Source of the DNA: Pseudomonadota bacterium
Lineage (GTDB): Bacteria; Pseudomonadota; Gammaproteobacteria; Steroidobacterales; Steroidobacteraceae
Reading direction: 5' to 3'
Assembly (NCBI GenBank): GCA_021777555.1
Contig: JAJYDK010000001.1
Location: 1-64,000, forward strand
Length of the DNA stretch: 64,000 bases
A program made the position numbers and the translations under genes. The notes under the pieces are model-generated. The model did no database searches. It was not told the origin of the DNA and was given only the letters and a program-made list of their open reading frames with translations. Numbering within the stretch: the first letter of the stretch is position 1; each line of letters opens with the position of its first letter. This document shows, piece by piece, positions 9,282 through 18,886 of the stretch.

Positions 9282-9601
9282 GCCTGCTCGGGGCGCGCGG
9301 CTGATCGACGAATCGGGATCGGCCGTGGGGCCGGTCCTGTGTCCCGGGGAGGGCGTGCCGGGATGATTCCTTCCGCTCGATAACCCTCAGGCCGGCCGCC
9401 GGGAAGGCGCGCGAGCCGCTCCTTACGCGAATCTCTCCGATTCGTGATGGCGCGCACAGCGCTTCCAGACATTCATTTTACATTAAGCCTTCACCCGGTA
9501 GACTTCGCGCCCTGAACGGGGCGCCCGCCGGGCAAGAGCCCGGCACCGGGTGCGGGCGCCATCTTGAGCCGCTTTCGAGGAACCCAGGACAGGGGGGAGT
9601 T
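9282..9601. other. leader region upstream of the sugar transferase
   Basis: This 320-base interval has no convincing gene. It ends with a GGGGGAG ribosome binding site a few bases before the TTG start at 9602 and includes the nested hairpin listed separately. The promoter of the sugar transferase gene should lie here, perhaps in the AT-richer part near 9470-9490. Confidence 0.45.
9520..9560 (+). promoter_or_regulatory. nested double hairpin in the sugar transferase leader
   Basis: GGCGCCCGC (9520-9528) pairs perfectly with GCGGGCGCC (9552-9560). Inside it, CCGGGC-AAGA-GCCCGG forms a second stem that competes for one base of the first. The structure sits 42 bases before the TTG start, so it could modulate expression of the downstream gene, but no function is shown. 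Confidence 0.4.
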
Positions 9602-11011
9602 TTGCGCATCCGCGTTTTCGGACACTACCTTTATGCCTCGATCGCGGTGCTCGCGTTCATCGAGGCCCTGGTGTTCTTCGGGGCGGTGTACGGGGCGGCG
9701 CTGCTGCGCTTCCACGGCTCGCTCAGCTTCAAGGTGGAGGACCCGGGGGACATCGGGGCGCTCTGGCCCCGGGCGGCGCTCTTCAGCGCCATCATGGTGA
9801 CCTGCCTGCTCGCCTTCGGGCTCTACAGCGCCCGCCAGCGGGCGAGGCTCTTTGGCATCGCGATCCGGATCATCCTCTCGGTGCTCATGGCCTTCGCCGT
9901 GGCCTCGGCGCTCTTCTACCTCATTCCCAATCTCTGGATCGGCCGCGGGGTGGTGGGCCTGGCGGCGCTTGGCGCGTTCCTCGGCATGGTGGTCTCCCGG
10001 TCGATCTTCTTCCGGGTGGTGGACGAAGACGTCCTCAAACGCCGTGTATTGATTTATGGGGCGGGACGGTCGGCTGCGACTATTGCGGAGCTGCGCCGCC
10101 GCTCGGACCGCCGGGGCTTTCACGTGGTGGGTTTCGTGCCCGCTCCCGGGGAGGTGCTGGCGGTCGATTCGGGGCGCCTGCTCGAGTCCTCCGGGTCCCT
10201 GGTCGAGCTCTGCGAGCGGCTGGACGTGGCGGAGGTCATCGTGGCCATGGATGACCGCCGCCGGGGCTTCCCGATCTCCGAGCTCCTCAATTGCCGCCTC
10301 GCCGGGGTGGATGTCACCGAGCAGCTCACCTTCCTCGAGCGCGAGACGGGCCGGGTGCGCCTCGACATCCTGAACCCCGCCTGGCTCATCTTCGGGGAGG
10401 GGTTCCGGCGCGATCCGGTGCGCCGGCTCACCTCGCGGGGGCTCGATCTCGCGGCCGCGCTGTGCGTGCTGGCGCTCGCCTGGCCCTTCATGCTGCTCAC
10501 GGCGCTCGCCATCAAGCTGGAGGAGGGGTGGAGGGCGCCGGTGCTCTACCGGCAGCGCCGGGTGGGGCTGCTGGGTGAGTCCTTCGAGCTCTTGAAGTTT
10601 CGCAGCATGCGCGTGGATGCCGAGAAGGACGGCCAGGCGCAGTGGGCGCGCAAGGGCGATCCGCGGGTGACGCGCGTGGGGGCCTTCATCCGCAGGGTGC
10701 GCCTCGATGAGCTGCCGCAGCTCCTCAATGTGTTGCGCGGCCAGATGAGTTTCGTGGGACCCCGCCCCGAGCGTCCGGAGTTCGTCGCCGAGCTCGCCGA
10801 GCGGATCCCGTACTACGTCGAGCGGCACTCGGTGAAGCCGGGGCTTACCGGCTGGGCGCAGCTCTGTTATCCCTACGGGTCATCCGAGCAGGATGCGCTC
10901 GAGAAGCTGCAGTACGACCTGTACTACGTCAAGAACAACACGCTGCTGTTCGACCTCGCGATCCTGGTGCAGACCGCGGAAGTGGTGTTTCTCGGGAAAG
11001 GGGCGCGCTGA
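9602..11011 (+). CDS. polyprenyl-phosphate sugar-1-phosphate transferase (WbaP/EpsB type)
   Basis: A 469-residue initiating enzyme that transfers a sugar-1-phosphate from a UDP-sugar to undecaprenyl phosphate, the first committed step of exopolysaccharide repeat-unit assembly. Four hydrophobic segments occupy roughly the first 115 residues, then comes a Rossmann-like domain ([20 protein letters not shown]), another span near residue 285, and the bacterial sugar transferase domain with [26 protein letters not shown] and [13 protein letters not shown]. The N-terminus resembles the PEP-CTERM-associated EpsB subfamily. TTG start at 9602 is supported by a strong GGGGGAG site. Its last 17 codons are duplicated at 12473-12530. 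Confidence 0.92.
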   Translation: MRIRVFGHYLYASIAVLAFIEALVFFGAVYGAALLRFHGSLSFKVEDPGDIGALWPRAALFSAIMVTCLLAFGLYSARQRARLFGIAIRIILSVLMAFAVASALFYLIPNLWIGRGVVGLAALGAFLGMVVSRSIFFRVVDEDVLKRRVLIYGAGRSAATIAELRRRSDRRGFHVVGFVPAPGEVLAVDSGRLLESSGSLVELCERLDVAEVIVAMDDRRRGFPISELLNCRLAGVDVTEQLTFLERETGRVRLDILNPAWLIFGEGFRRDPVRRLTSRGLDLAAALCVLALAWPFMLLTALAIKLEEGWRAPVLYRQRRVGLLGESFELLKFRSMRVDAEKDGQAQWARKGDPRVTRVGAFIRRVRLDELPQLLNVLRGQMSFVGPRPERPEFVAELAERIPYYVERHSVKPGLTGWAQLCYPYGSSEQDALEKLQYDLYYVKNNTLLFDLAILVQTAEVVFLGKGAR

Positions 11012-11014
11012 GGG
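10957..11014. repeat. 58-bp direct repeat, copy 1 (3' end of sugar transferase gene)
   Basis: This copy spans the final codons and the stop of the sugar transferase gene (CGCGATCCTGGTGCAGACC to GCGCTGAGGG). A second copy, matching at 56 of 58 positions, lies at 12473-12530. The two bracket the AAA+/DUF4143 ATPase gene. Confidence 0.9.
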
Positions 11015-11067
11015 TCACAGCAAGGATCCGGGATCGATGCAAGCGCCCCGGACCGTCTGCGCATCCT

Positions 11068-12273
11068 TCAGACGAGAAGCCAGTATGGAATCCAGGCCAT
11101 CGAGGCGGTCCTCGCCACGATCGAATCGCCGCCGTACGCAACCACCACCTTCGATCCCGGGAATTTCTTGAGAAAGGCGCTGGCGCTGCCCAATGTCTTC
11201 GGCGCCGGCTCCCGGCTGAGGGTGCTCACGAAGCCTATCGTGCCCAGGCGCGAGGAGAACGCCAGTGGAACCTCCGCGCCGCCGCGGGTGCGCCACTGAA
11301 ACACCCGGCCCCTGAGCTGCGGCCGGTAGTGAAATTCCTGCCGCAGGTTCGCGTACAATCCACGTGTGAGGTCATCGGCATCCTCCAGAGCCGCCCCTTT
11401 CAGCCAGCTGGCGAGCCCCTGATCCTCCAGGAAGATGCCCGGTCGGCGCTCGCCCACCGCCGGTACCGTCCGGATCAGGAATAGCCCTTCCAGAGCGAAC
11501 AGGATCTTCTTGAGCGTGACCAGCGAGATCTGGCTCGCGCGCGCCGCATCCGCGGCCACAAACGCTCTGCCCTGCATTCTGGCCAGATGCGCAAGCAGGC
11601 TCTTCAGGGGGCCGTAGCCGAGCGTGGTCGCCGAGATCTGGCGCAGATCGCGGTTGAGCAGGGTGTCGAGATGGGCCTCGAAGCGCTGTTCGCGTACATG
11701 GGCGTCGCGAAAGCAGCAGATGCCGGGCAGCCCGCCGCACTCCAGGTAGCGCGCGAAGGCCGCGGCGGACTTGTGGCGGGTCTTGCCGTGCCCAGCGAGA
11801 AGATCCGTCAGCGCCCGCTCGCCGGATGCGTTCAATATCTGCTCGCACACTGGCGGCAGCGGCAGGCTGGCGGACTCGGCGGCCGTGAACGGCAGCAGCT
11901 CGAGCGTCACGATCCGGCCGGTCAGCGATTCCCGGATAGCGGCCCTGCTCGTGAACCGCACCGATCCGGAAAGAATGAATTGTCCGGGAGTGCGATGGGT
12001 GCGCACCCATTCCTTGAGCGCCGGAAAGAGCTCCGGACACAACTGCGCTTCGTCGATGCCGAAGGGCCTCTCTCGTCCGTCAAGAAACAGCTCGGGATCG
12101 GCGCGCGCCTGCTCGAGGTCGTGACGGCGGTCGAAGGTCACATGCGCGCTGCAGGTCGCCGCGAGCTGCGTCGTCTTGCCCACCTGACGCTGCCCGAGAA
12201 TCCCGACGATCGGGCTGTGCGTGAGCGCCTGTGCTATGAGGCTGCCGAGATACCTGGGGCGATCGTGTGGCAC
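11068..12273 (-). CDS. AAA+ ATPase with DUF4143 C-terminal domain
   Basis: A 401-residue member of the AAA_14/DUF4143 family. It shows Walker A GQRQVGKTTQLAA near residue 27, Walker B-like FGIDEAQLCPELF near 72, FILSGSVRF (sensor region), and a C-terminal segment ending in a degenerate nuclease-like domain (QFHYRPQLRGRVFQWRTRGGAEVPLAF). The cellular role of this family is poorly known; members are patchily distributed and often lie near mobile DNA. The gene runs against its neighbours, has a duplicated sequence on both sides, and a second decayed member occurs at 56.6-57.2 kb. I infer it arrived by lateral transfer. Confidence 0.85.
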   Translation of the reverse strand: MPHDRPRYLGSLIAQALTHSPIVGILGQRQVGKTTQLAATCSAHVTFDRRHDLEQARADPELFLDGRERPFGIDEAQLCPELFPALKEWVRTHRTPGQFILSGSVRFTSRAAIRESLTGRIVTLELLPFTAAESASLPLPPVCEQILNASGERALTDLLAGHGKTRHKSAAAFARYLECGGLPGICCFRDAHVREQRFEAHLDTLLNRDLRQISATTLGYGPLKSLLAHLARMQGRAFVAADAARASQISLVTLKKILFALEGLFLIRTVPAVGERRPGIFLEDQGLASWLKGAALEDADDLTRGLYANLRQEFHYRPQLRGRVFQWRTRGGAEVPLAFSSRLGTIGFVSTLSREPAPKTLGSASAFLKKFPGSKVVVAYGGDSIVARTASMAWIPYWLLV

Positions 12274-12472
12274 GCCAGGATCTTATCGGCAAGCAGGCCC
12301 TCTGTAAATTCTTAAAGGCTATTCTCAGTAACTGCATATGGCGCGGCAGCCCAAGACCGCGGGCGAGACGGCGCCGATCATCATCGGATTGAAATCGCCG
12401 CCGCGAGGAGACGGAGCCCGGCCGCCAGGGGCTTCGGCAGGGCGCAGGACGCATCGGCCCAGCGGGCTCTGA
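12274..12472. other. region upstream of the ATPase, inside the repeat-flanked module
   Basis: It contains an AT-richer patch (TGTAAATTCTTAAAGG near 12302) that may serve as the ATPase promoter on the minus strand. No ORF with recognisable features lies here. Its right edge is the second copy of the 58-bp repeat. Confidence 0.35.
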
Positions 12473-12530
12473 CGCGATCCTGGTGCAAACCGCGGAAGCG
12501 GTGTTTCTCGGGAAAGGGGCGCGCTGAGGG
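12473..12530. repeat. 58-bp direct repeat, copy 2
   Basis: A copy of the last 17 codons plus stop of the sugar transferase gene, detached from any gene. It differs from copy 1 at two positions (CAGACC versus CAAACC, GTGGTG versus GCGGTG). Repeat-to-repeat distance is 1516 bases. Confidence 0.9.
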
Positions 12531-12554
12531 CTGCGCGCCCGTGTTGACCCGGTG

Positions 12555-12743
12555 TTACTCGCCGCCGTTGGTGTCCGGCGCGCCCTTGACGCGTGTCTTC
12601 CAGACTTCGAAGGGATCCCAGGCGTTCGAGCGCCGCGGAAGCATCCGTTGCGGGCTCTTGTCCTTGAGCGGATCGTGTGAGGCCTTGCGAGTGGCGGGGC
12701 TTTGAGCTGGCCGGTTGCGTTCAGCTTTCATCGCAGTGTCCAT
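12555..12743 (-). CDS. small basic hypothetical protein
   Basis: A possible gene of about 62 residues beginning MDTAMKAERN. It is rich in Arg, Lys and Pro and ends with NAWDPFEVWKTRVKGAP. The upstream GGAGG abuts the ATG at 12743 and lies 12 bases before a second in-frame ATG at 12731, so the exact start is unclear; the 12812 start of the ORF track looks too early. The aromatic C-terminal block gives it more character than a random shadow ORF, and no other gene covers this DNA. Function unknown. Confidence 0.45.
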   Translation of the reverse strand: MDTAMKAERNRPAQSPATRKASHDPLKDKSPQRMLPRRSNAWDPFEVWKTRVKGAPDTNGGE

Positions 12744-12969
12744 CCTCCGTCTCGATACCACGTTATGTCCCGGCGGACGCTTGCGCGTCGCCTCCGCACG
12801 CCCGGGACGCATCCTCGGTCCCGTTGCGGGGGACGTGAAGTGTAACTCATTATGTTGTCCCTTCCACCCCTATCTATAGCCGCGTCGTGTGACGGGCGTA
12901 TGACGGCGGCTCGCCCTGTCGCCAGGGCGCGAATTGTCACGCAACCTGTTGTGGATTTGTCATAAGGCA

Positions 12970-13001
12970 CGCAATACCGTGATGGGCATCACGGTATTGC
13001 G
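12970..13001. repeat. 32-bp perfect palindrome
   Basis: CGCAATACCGTGATG and CATCACGGTATTGCG are perfect inverted copies separated by only GG. It lies about 150 bases downstream of the glrR stop with no T-run, so it could be a strong terminator-like hairpin or a dimeric protein-binding site. Confidence 0.85.
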
Positions 13002-13057
13002 AGTCCCGGAGGCAGTGTCCACCCGGGGTGGGGCGGCGTCTGTGAACTGCGTCACAC

Positions 13058-13087
13058 TGCGCAGGAACCGCATGCGCAGGAACCGCA
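13058..13087. repeat. 15-bp tandem duplication
   Basis: TGCGCAGGAACCGCA occurs twice head to tail with no mismatch. It looks like a slippage duplication; no function is evident. Confidence 0.8.
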
Positions 13088-13151
13088 GCGCGGCGGCAAC
13101 GAGGGCGGGGCTGGGGCGGGTCCGGGGAGCTCTCGCTCCCCGGAGGTGCGG

Positions 13152-14542
<1,391 letters not shown>

Positions 14543-14546
<4 letters not shown>

Positions 14547-15187
14547 GGTGGTGTCGTCCCGTTGCCGAGTTTGCCCTCGTTCAGCGATTTCTCGATGTTG
14601 GTGATGGCGGCGAGCTTGGCGCGCGCCTCACCGAGTTGTCGCCTGAGCGAGACATTCTGTTGCGCGGCGCTTCGCAGCTGGTGCTCGAGATCCGCCAACT
14701 TCTGAGCGCCGATGACGTGAAGAGTGCGGTTTTCCGTCTCGAGGGTCAATTGTCGCGTTATGAGGACAAGCTCGAGCCGCGCCAGGGTCTGCTCATCGGG
14801 CTTCAGGGCCGGGTGGCCATCGGCGAGCAGGCCGGTGAGGAGAGTCTGTGCCTGCTTCAGGTCCGAGGAGGGCGGATCGGAGGTCGCGAGCAGCAGCGCG
14901 TACTGCAGCGTCTCCCGCGGTCCTGATCGGCCCTGGTAGGCCGACTGCGCGGCATCGAGCATGCCGGCGCGGCCCGCGGCCGAGGCATCGAGGGCCCGGC
15001 CGACGAGCGCGAGGTCCTGCCCGGCGGCCGAGGGTGGGGGCGCGACCTGCGCCGTGTGCGAGGGGCCGGAGAACTGGTGCATCAGCTCGCGGCTCGTCTG
15101 GCAGCCGCTGAGGAGCGCGGCTGCCAGGAGCGCGGCCGCCACGGCCGCCTGTCTCGGGCAAGGGAATATCGGAGTCTTACGCGGCAT
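14543..15187 (-). CDS. qseG: QseG-like lipoprotein between sensor and regulator
   Basis: Starting at the ATG at 15187, this is a 214-residue lipoprotein: a basic N-terminus, hydrophobic AAVAAALLAAALLSGC and the lipobox cysteine at residue 29. The rest is helical and ends in a likely coiled coil (LADLEHQLRSAAQQNVSLRRQLGEARAKL). Position between glrK and glrR matches qseG/yfhG, an outer-membrane lipoprotein that in E. coli binds the sensor kinase and stimulates it. The gene overlaps glrK by 11 bases and glrR by 4, so translation is coupled. The tracked start at 15274 lies well inside glrK and is rejected. Symbol assigned mainly from context. Confidence 0.75.
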
Positions 15188-16655
15188 GGGCCTGCTTTCC
15201 TTGGGTGGGCGGTTGGTCGCGGATGACGCTGATCGGCATGCGGATGCGGAAATGCGCTCCGGGGTACTCCCCATCGATGATCTGCACGGTGCCGCCGTGC
15301 GCGGTCACGAACTCCATCACCACCGAGAGTCCGATGCCCGTGCCTTTGATCGAGATGCTGTTGGCGGCGCGGCCGGTGTAGAAGGCGTTGAAGACGTGCT
15401 GGCGCTCCTCGGCGGGGATCCCGGGACCGTTGTCGGCCACATCGAGGAGGAGGTGACGGTCCTGCGTGCGGGCGCGAATGTGGATGGTGCCGCCGCGGGG
15501 GGAGTACTTGACGGCGTTCGAGACCAGGTTCTCGAGGATCAGGCGGATCTTGCCGCGGTCGGCCATCAGCGTCACGTCGTCGATCTGCACATCGAGGCGC
15601 ATGCGCTGCGAGAGCACCGTCAGCTGCTGGCTCTCGAGCACCTGTTTCACGAGCGGCCGGAGCCGGAACTCGCTCGCATCGAGGCCGACGGTGGAGGTCT
15701 GCCAGGCGCTGAAGGAGAGCAGGTTCTCGATCATGCGCTGCAGCTGGATGCCGTTGTCGCGCAGGATCGCGGTGACCTCGCGCTGGCTGGCATCGAGCTC
15801 GCCCACCGCGCCATCCATCAGCAGCTCGGTCCCCTCGCGGATGTTGGCGAGCGGGGTTTTGAGCTCATGGGACATGTGGCGCAGGAACCGGTCGCGCTCC
15901 TCGTTGAGATCGATGAGGCGCCGGCGCAGCCACTCGAGCTGTCCCCCCAGGCGCTCGAGGTCGTGGGGACCTGCGACCGTGATCTCCTGGTGCAGGCTCC
16001 CGTGGCCGAGATCGCGGATGGCCCGATCGAGCTGGCGCAGCGGCCGGCCCACCATCAGGGTGAGCATGTAGATGGCGAGGAGTGTCAGCGGCACGAGAAG
16101 CGCGGCCTGCCAGAAGAGGCGCTCGCGCGCGAGGTCGGTGAGGCGCTGGAGCGAGGCGATCTCGGTGTCGATCTGCTCGTTGCTCTGCTGGGCGGTGCGG
16201 TCCACCAGGGCGCCGAGCTGGGCGAAGAGCTTCGAGAAATCCGCGACGTGCGCAGCGGCGATGCCGGGCGGCGTGGTGAGCACGAGGTGGCGGATCTGAG
16301 TCTGGAGCGCGGCGAGCCGGCCGAGCGTCTGGCGCATGTCCTGCGTCGCGTGCGGGAAGAGCTCGTTCCGGGTCGCGGAGAGCGCGTCATCGTGCTGCCG
16401 GTAGAGTGCGAGGAGCTTCGGATCCCCGAGCACGTCGTAGAGGCGCGAGGTGCGCTCCAGGGAATCGATCTCGCTGAAGAGCTTCTGGCTCTCGCGCGCC
16501 GCGGTGACCCCCTCGAGCACGATGTGCTGGCCCTTCGAGGAGAGGGTGCGGATCTGCAGGGCGGCAGTGACGATGGCCACCAACAGCGGCAGCGCGAGGA
16601 GCGCCAACCCGAGAAGCATCAGGCCGCTCAATGACTTGGGGCGGATCCAGCGCAT
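15177..16655 (-). CDS. glrK: sensor histidine kinase GlrK
   Basis: A 492-residue membrane kinase. It has a first transmembrane helix at about residues 11-32, a roughly 145-residue periplasmic helical domain, a second helix at 183-203, HAMP (VGRPLRQLDRAIRDLGHGS), a HisKA domain with phosphoacceptor His263 in RHMSHELKTPLAN, and a HATPase domain with ENLVSNAVKYS, DVADNGPGIPAEE and GTGIGLSVV. It would phosphorylate GlrR in response to an envelope signal, with the QseG-like lipoprotein as accessory. It is the first gene of the operon; the gap to galE upstream is only 32 bases, so readthrough from galE is possible. Confidence 0.9.
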   Translation of the reverse strand: MRWIRPKSLSGLMLLGLALLALPLLVAIVTAALQIRTLSSKGQHIVLEGVTAARESQKLFSEIDSLERTSRLYDVLGDPKLLALYRQHDDALSATRNELFPHATQDMRQTLGRLAALQTQIRHLVLTTPPGIAAAHVADFSKLFAQLGALVDRTAQQSNEQIDTEIASLQRLTDLARERLFWQAALLVPLTLLAIYMLTLMVGRPLRQLDRAIRDLGHGSLHQEITVAGPHDLERLGGQLEWLRRRLIDLNEERDRFLRHMSHELKTPLANIREGTELLMDGAVGELDASQREVTAILRDNGIQLQRMIENLLSFSAWQTSTVGLDASEFRLRPLVKQVLESQQLTVLSQRMRLDVQIDDVTLMADRGKIRLILENLVSNAVKYSPRGGTIHIRARTQDRHLLLDVADNGPGIPAEERQHVFNAFYTGRAANSISIKGTGIGLSVVMEFVTAHGGTVQIIDGEYPGAHFRIRMPISVIRDQPPTQGKQAHAA

Positions 16656-16687
16656 CTATTGAATTTTACTCCTACGCCGATGCCGCA

Positions 16688-17683
16688 CTAGCCCCAGGGC
16701 TCGCGCAGCAGCCGCTTCTCCCACTCGAGCGAGGTGCGCACGATGGTGTCGAGATCATCGAGCCGGGGCGTCCAGCGGAGCTGCTTGCGGATGCGATCCG
16801 CCTGCGCCACCAGCGCGGGGGGATCTCCGGGGCGGCGTGGCTCCTCACGGACGGTCAGGCGCTGACCCGAGACCCGCGCCACGCTCTCGAGCACCTCCCG
16901 CACGCTGTAGCCGTGGCCGTACCCGACGTTGAGCACTGTCGAGTCGCCCCCATCGCGCAGGTAATCGAGCGCATCGAGGTGGGCGCTCGCGAGGTCCTCC
17001 ACATGGATGTAGTCGCGCACCCCGGTCCCATCGGCGGTCGCGTAGTCGGTGCCGAAGATGGACACGGCGGGGCGCTTGCCCACGGCATGCTCGCAGGCGA
17101 CTTTCACCAGAAGCGTCGCCTTGGGTGTGGCCTGGCCCAGGCGGCACTGGGTGTCCGAGCCCGCCACATTGAAATACCGCAGCGCCACGTGCTTGAGAGT
17201 CGAGGCCGCCGAGACGTCCCTCAGCATCCACTCCGACATGAGCTTGGAGGTGCCGTAGGGGTTGATGGGGGCGGTGGGGGTGTCCTCGGCGGCGACCCCG
17301 CTCGAGGGGATGCCGTAGACCGCGGCCGTGGAGGAGAACACGAAGTGACGCACGCCGGCCTCGACGCAGCACTCGAGGAGCGCGCGGGTCGAGCAGGTGT
17401 TGTTGCCGTAGTACTTCAGCGGCTCGCTGACCGACTCCGGTACGATGGTATAGGCCGCGAAGTGCAGGACGGTGTCAATCTGGTGCGTGCGCAGGGTCTC
17501 GAGCACAGTGTCGCGGTCGCCTGCTTTGCCGATGACGAGCGGGGTATCGCGCACCGCCTGGCGGAAGCCGCGCGAGAGATCATCGAGGACCACGACCCGC
17601 TCGCCGCGGGCGCGCAGTTGCAGAACGACGTGGCTGCCGATATAGCCGGCGCCGCCGGTCACGAGGATGCTGGAAGACTTCAT
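16688..17683 (-). CDS. galE: UDP-glucose 4-epimerase
   Basis: A 331-residue extended short-chain dehydrogenase. It has the NAD-binding motif VTGGAGYIGSHV at the N-terminus, SSTAAVYG with the catalytic Ser/Thr, the YGTSK pair (Tyr and Lys of YxxxK), and ALRYFNVAGSD, all characteristic of GalE. It interconverts UDP-glucose and UDP-galactose in the cytosol and so can supply the nearby polysaccharide genes. It is divergent from the srkA-like gene across about 65 bases that include a TGACGTCA octamer palindrome near 17699. Confidence 0.93.
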   Translation of the reverse strand: MKSSSILVTGGAGYIGSHVVLQLRARGERVVVLDDLSRGFRQAVRDTPLVIGKAGDRDTVLETLRTHQIDTVLHFAAYTIVPESVSEPLKYYGNNTCSTRALLECCVEAGVRHFVFSSTAAVYGIPSSGVAAEDTPTAPINPYGTSKLMSEWMLRDVSAASTLKHVALRYFNVAGSDTQCRLGQATPKATLLVKVACEHAVGKRPAVSIFGTDYATADGTGVRDYIHVEDLASAHLDALDYLRDGGDSTVLNVGYGHGYSVREVLESVARVSGQRLTVREEPRRPGDPPALVAQADRIRKQLRWTPRLDDLDTIVRTSLEWEKRLLREPWG

Positions 17684-17749
17684 CTACACTCCACGTCCAT
17701 GACGTCACGAAGCCAGTCATCATAAACGAATCACGATGAACGAACGGTG

Positions 17750-18763
17750 ATGCCCAAAACCCCCGACCGCCCCGAAGCGAGACCTTCCCGTGAGCAGCCT
17801 TTCGCGGGCCTGACGCCCGAGCGCGTGCTCGATGCCTCGATCTACGCCGGCCTCGAGCCCGATGGGCGGCTCTTCGCGCTGAACAGCTACGAGAACCGCG
17901 TCTATCAGCTGGGGGTGCCCGAGGGCTTCCTCGTGCTCAAGTTCTACCGGCCCGCGCGCTGGAGCGATGCGCAGATCCTCGAGGAGCACGCCTTCACCGC
18001 CGAACTCGCCGAGGCCGAGCTCCCGGTCGCCTCGCCGCTCGCCCGGGAGGGTACGACGCTCTTTCGCTTCGGAGGGTTCCGCTTCGCGGCGTTTCCGTGG
18101 CTGCGCGGCCGCTCGCCCGAGCTCGATGCCCCGGGGGCGCGGGCGCTCCTCGGGCGCACCCTGGCGCGGTTTCACCAGGTGGGTGCGAGGCGCCCGTTCG
18201 CGCATCGGCCCGCCATCGATATCGAGCGCCTGGGACGGCAGGCGCGGCGGATCGTGCTCGGCTCGCCGCTCCTGCCCGAGGCGCTCCACCTCCAGTACGA
18301 GCGCCTGAGCGGCATGCTGCTCGAGCGCATCGAGCGAGTGTACGGGGAGGTGGGGCCCCTTGCTCGGGTGCGCCTGCACGGGGACTGCCATCTCGGCAAT
18401 CTCCTCTGGGGCGAGCAGGGGCCGCTCTTCGTGGACCTGGACGACTGCGCCATGGGGCCGCGCATCCAGGACCTGTGGATGCTGCTCTCGGGGGAGGCGG
18501 CCGAGCAGCAGGCGCAGTGGGCGCAGCTCCTGGAAGGCTACGGGCAGTTCGCGGATTTCGAGTTCCGGGAGCTGCGCCTCATCGAGCCGCTGCGGGGCCT
18601 GCGCATGCTGCATCACGCCGGCTGGGTCTGCCAGCGCTGGGAGGATCCGGCCTTCCCGCGCGCCTTCCCCTGGTTCGGCGAATCGCGCCATTGGGAGGGG
18701 TATCTGAGTGATCTCGGGGCGCAGCTCGCGGCCATCGACGAGCCGCCGCTGCTCGCGCTCTGA
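17750..18763 (+). CDS. srkA: SrkA/RdoA-like stress response kinase
   Basis: A 337-residue aminoglycoside-phosphotransferase-fold kinase of the YihE/RdoA family. It shows ALNSYENRVYQLG near the N-terminus, LKFYRPARWS (nucleotide-binding Lys), the catalytic loop HGDCHLGNLLW and the metal motif FVDLDDCAMGP. In E. coli this kinase protects against stress-induced death and has Ser/Thr kinase activity. ATG at 17750 directly follows an in-frame GTG at 17747; either may be used. It stands alone, followed by the c-di-GMP gene after 123 bases. Confidence 0.88.
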   Translation: MPKTPDRPEARPSREQPFAGLTPERVLDASIYAGLEPDGRLFALNSYENRVYQLGVPEGFLVLKFYRPARWSDAQILEEHAFTAELAEAELPVASPLAREGTTLFRFGGFRFAAFPWLRGRSPELDAPGARALLGRTLARFHQVGARRPFAHRPAIDIERLGRQARRIVLGSPLLPEALHLQYERLSGMLLERIERVYGEVGPLARVRLHGDCHLGNLLWGEQGPLFVDLDDCAMGPRIQDLWMLLSGEAAEQQAQWAQLLEGYGQFADFEFRELRLIEPLRGLRMLHHAGWVCQRWEDPAFPRAFPWFGESRHWEGYLSDLGAQLAAIDEPPLLAL

Positions 18764-18886
18764 GGGCCCGCAAAAACGAGCGGAAATTCACGGTTTTTCA
18801 ATGCGATGGATGCGCAGCGCGTGGCGCGGCGTTACTGTGAAATGCAGGAATAATTCCACGCACATCTGCAGGGCCGCTTCCGCACC

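Larger units (their letters stand above)
12813..13151. other. intergenic region with palindrome and tandem repeat
   Basis: No gene is seen in this 339-base stretch downstream of glrR. It holds the 32-bp palindrome and the 15-bp tandem repeat listed separately, and an AT-rich patch near 12850 (TAACTCATTATGTTGTCCC) that could be the promoter of the small minus-strand gene at 12555-12743. Confidence 0.5.

Noticed and set aside
12970-13001. sigma-54 promoter within the palindrome
   Set aside because: GGCAT and TTGC are present but their spacing is 2 bases too long for the -24/-12 element.
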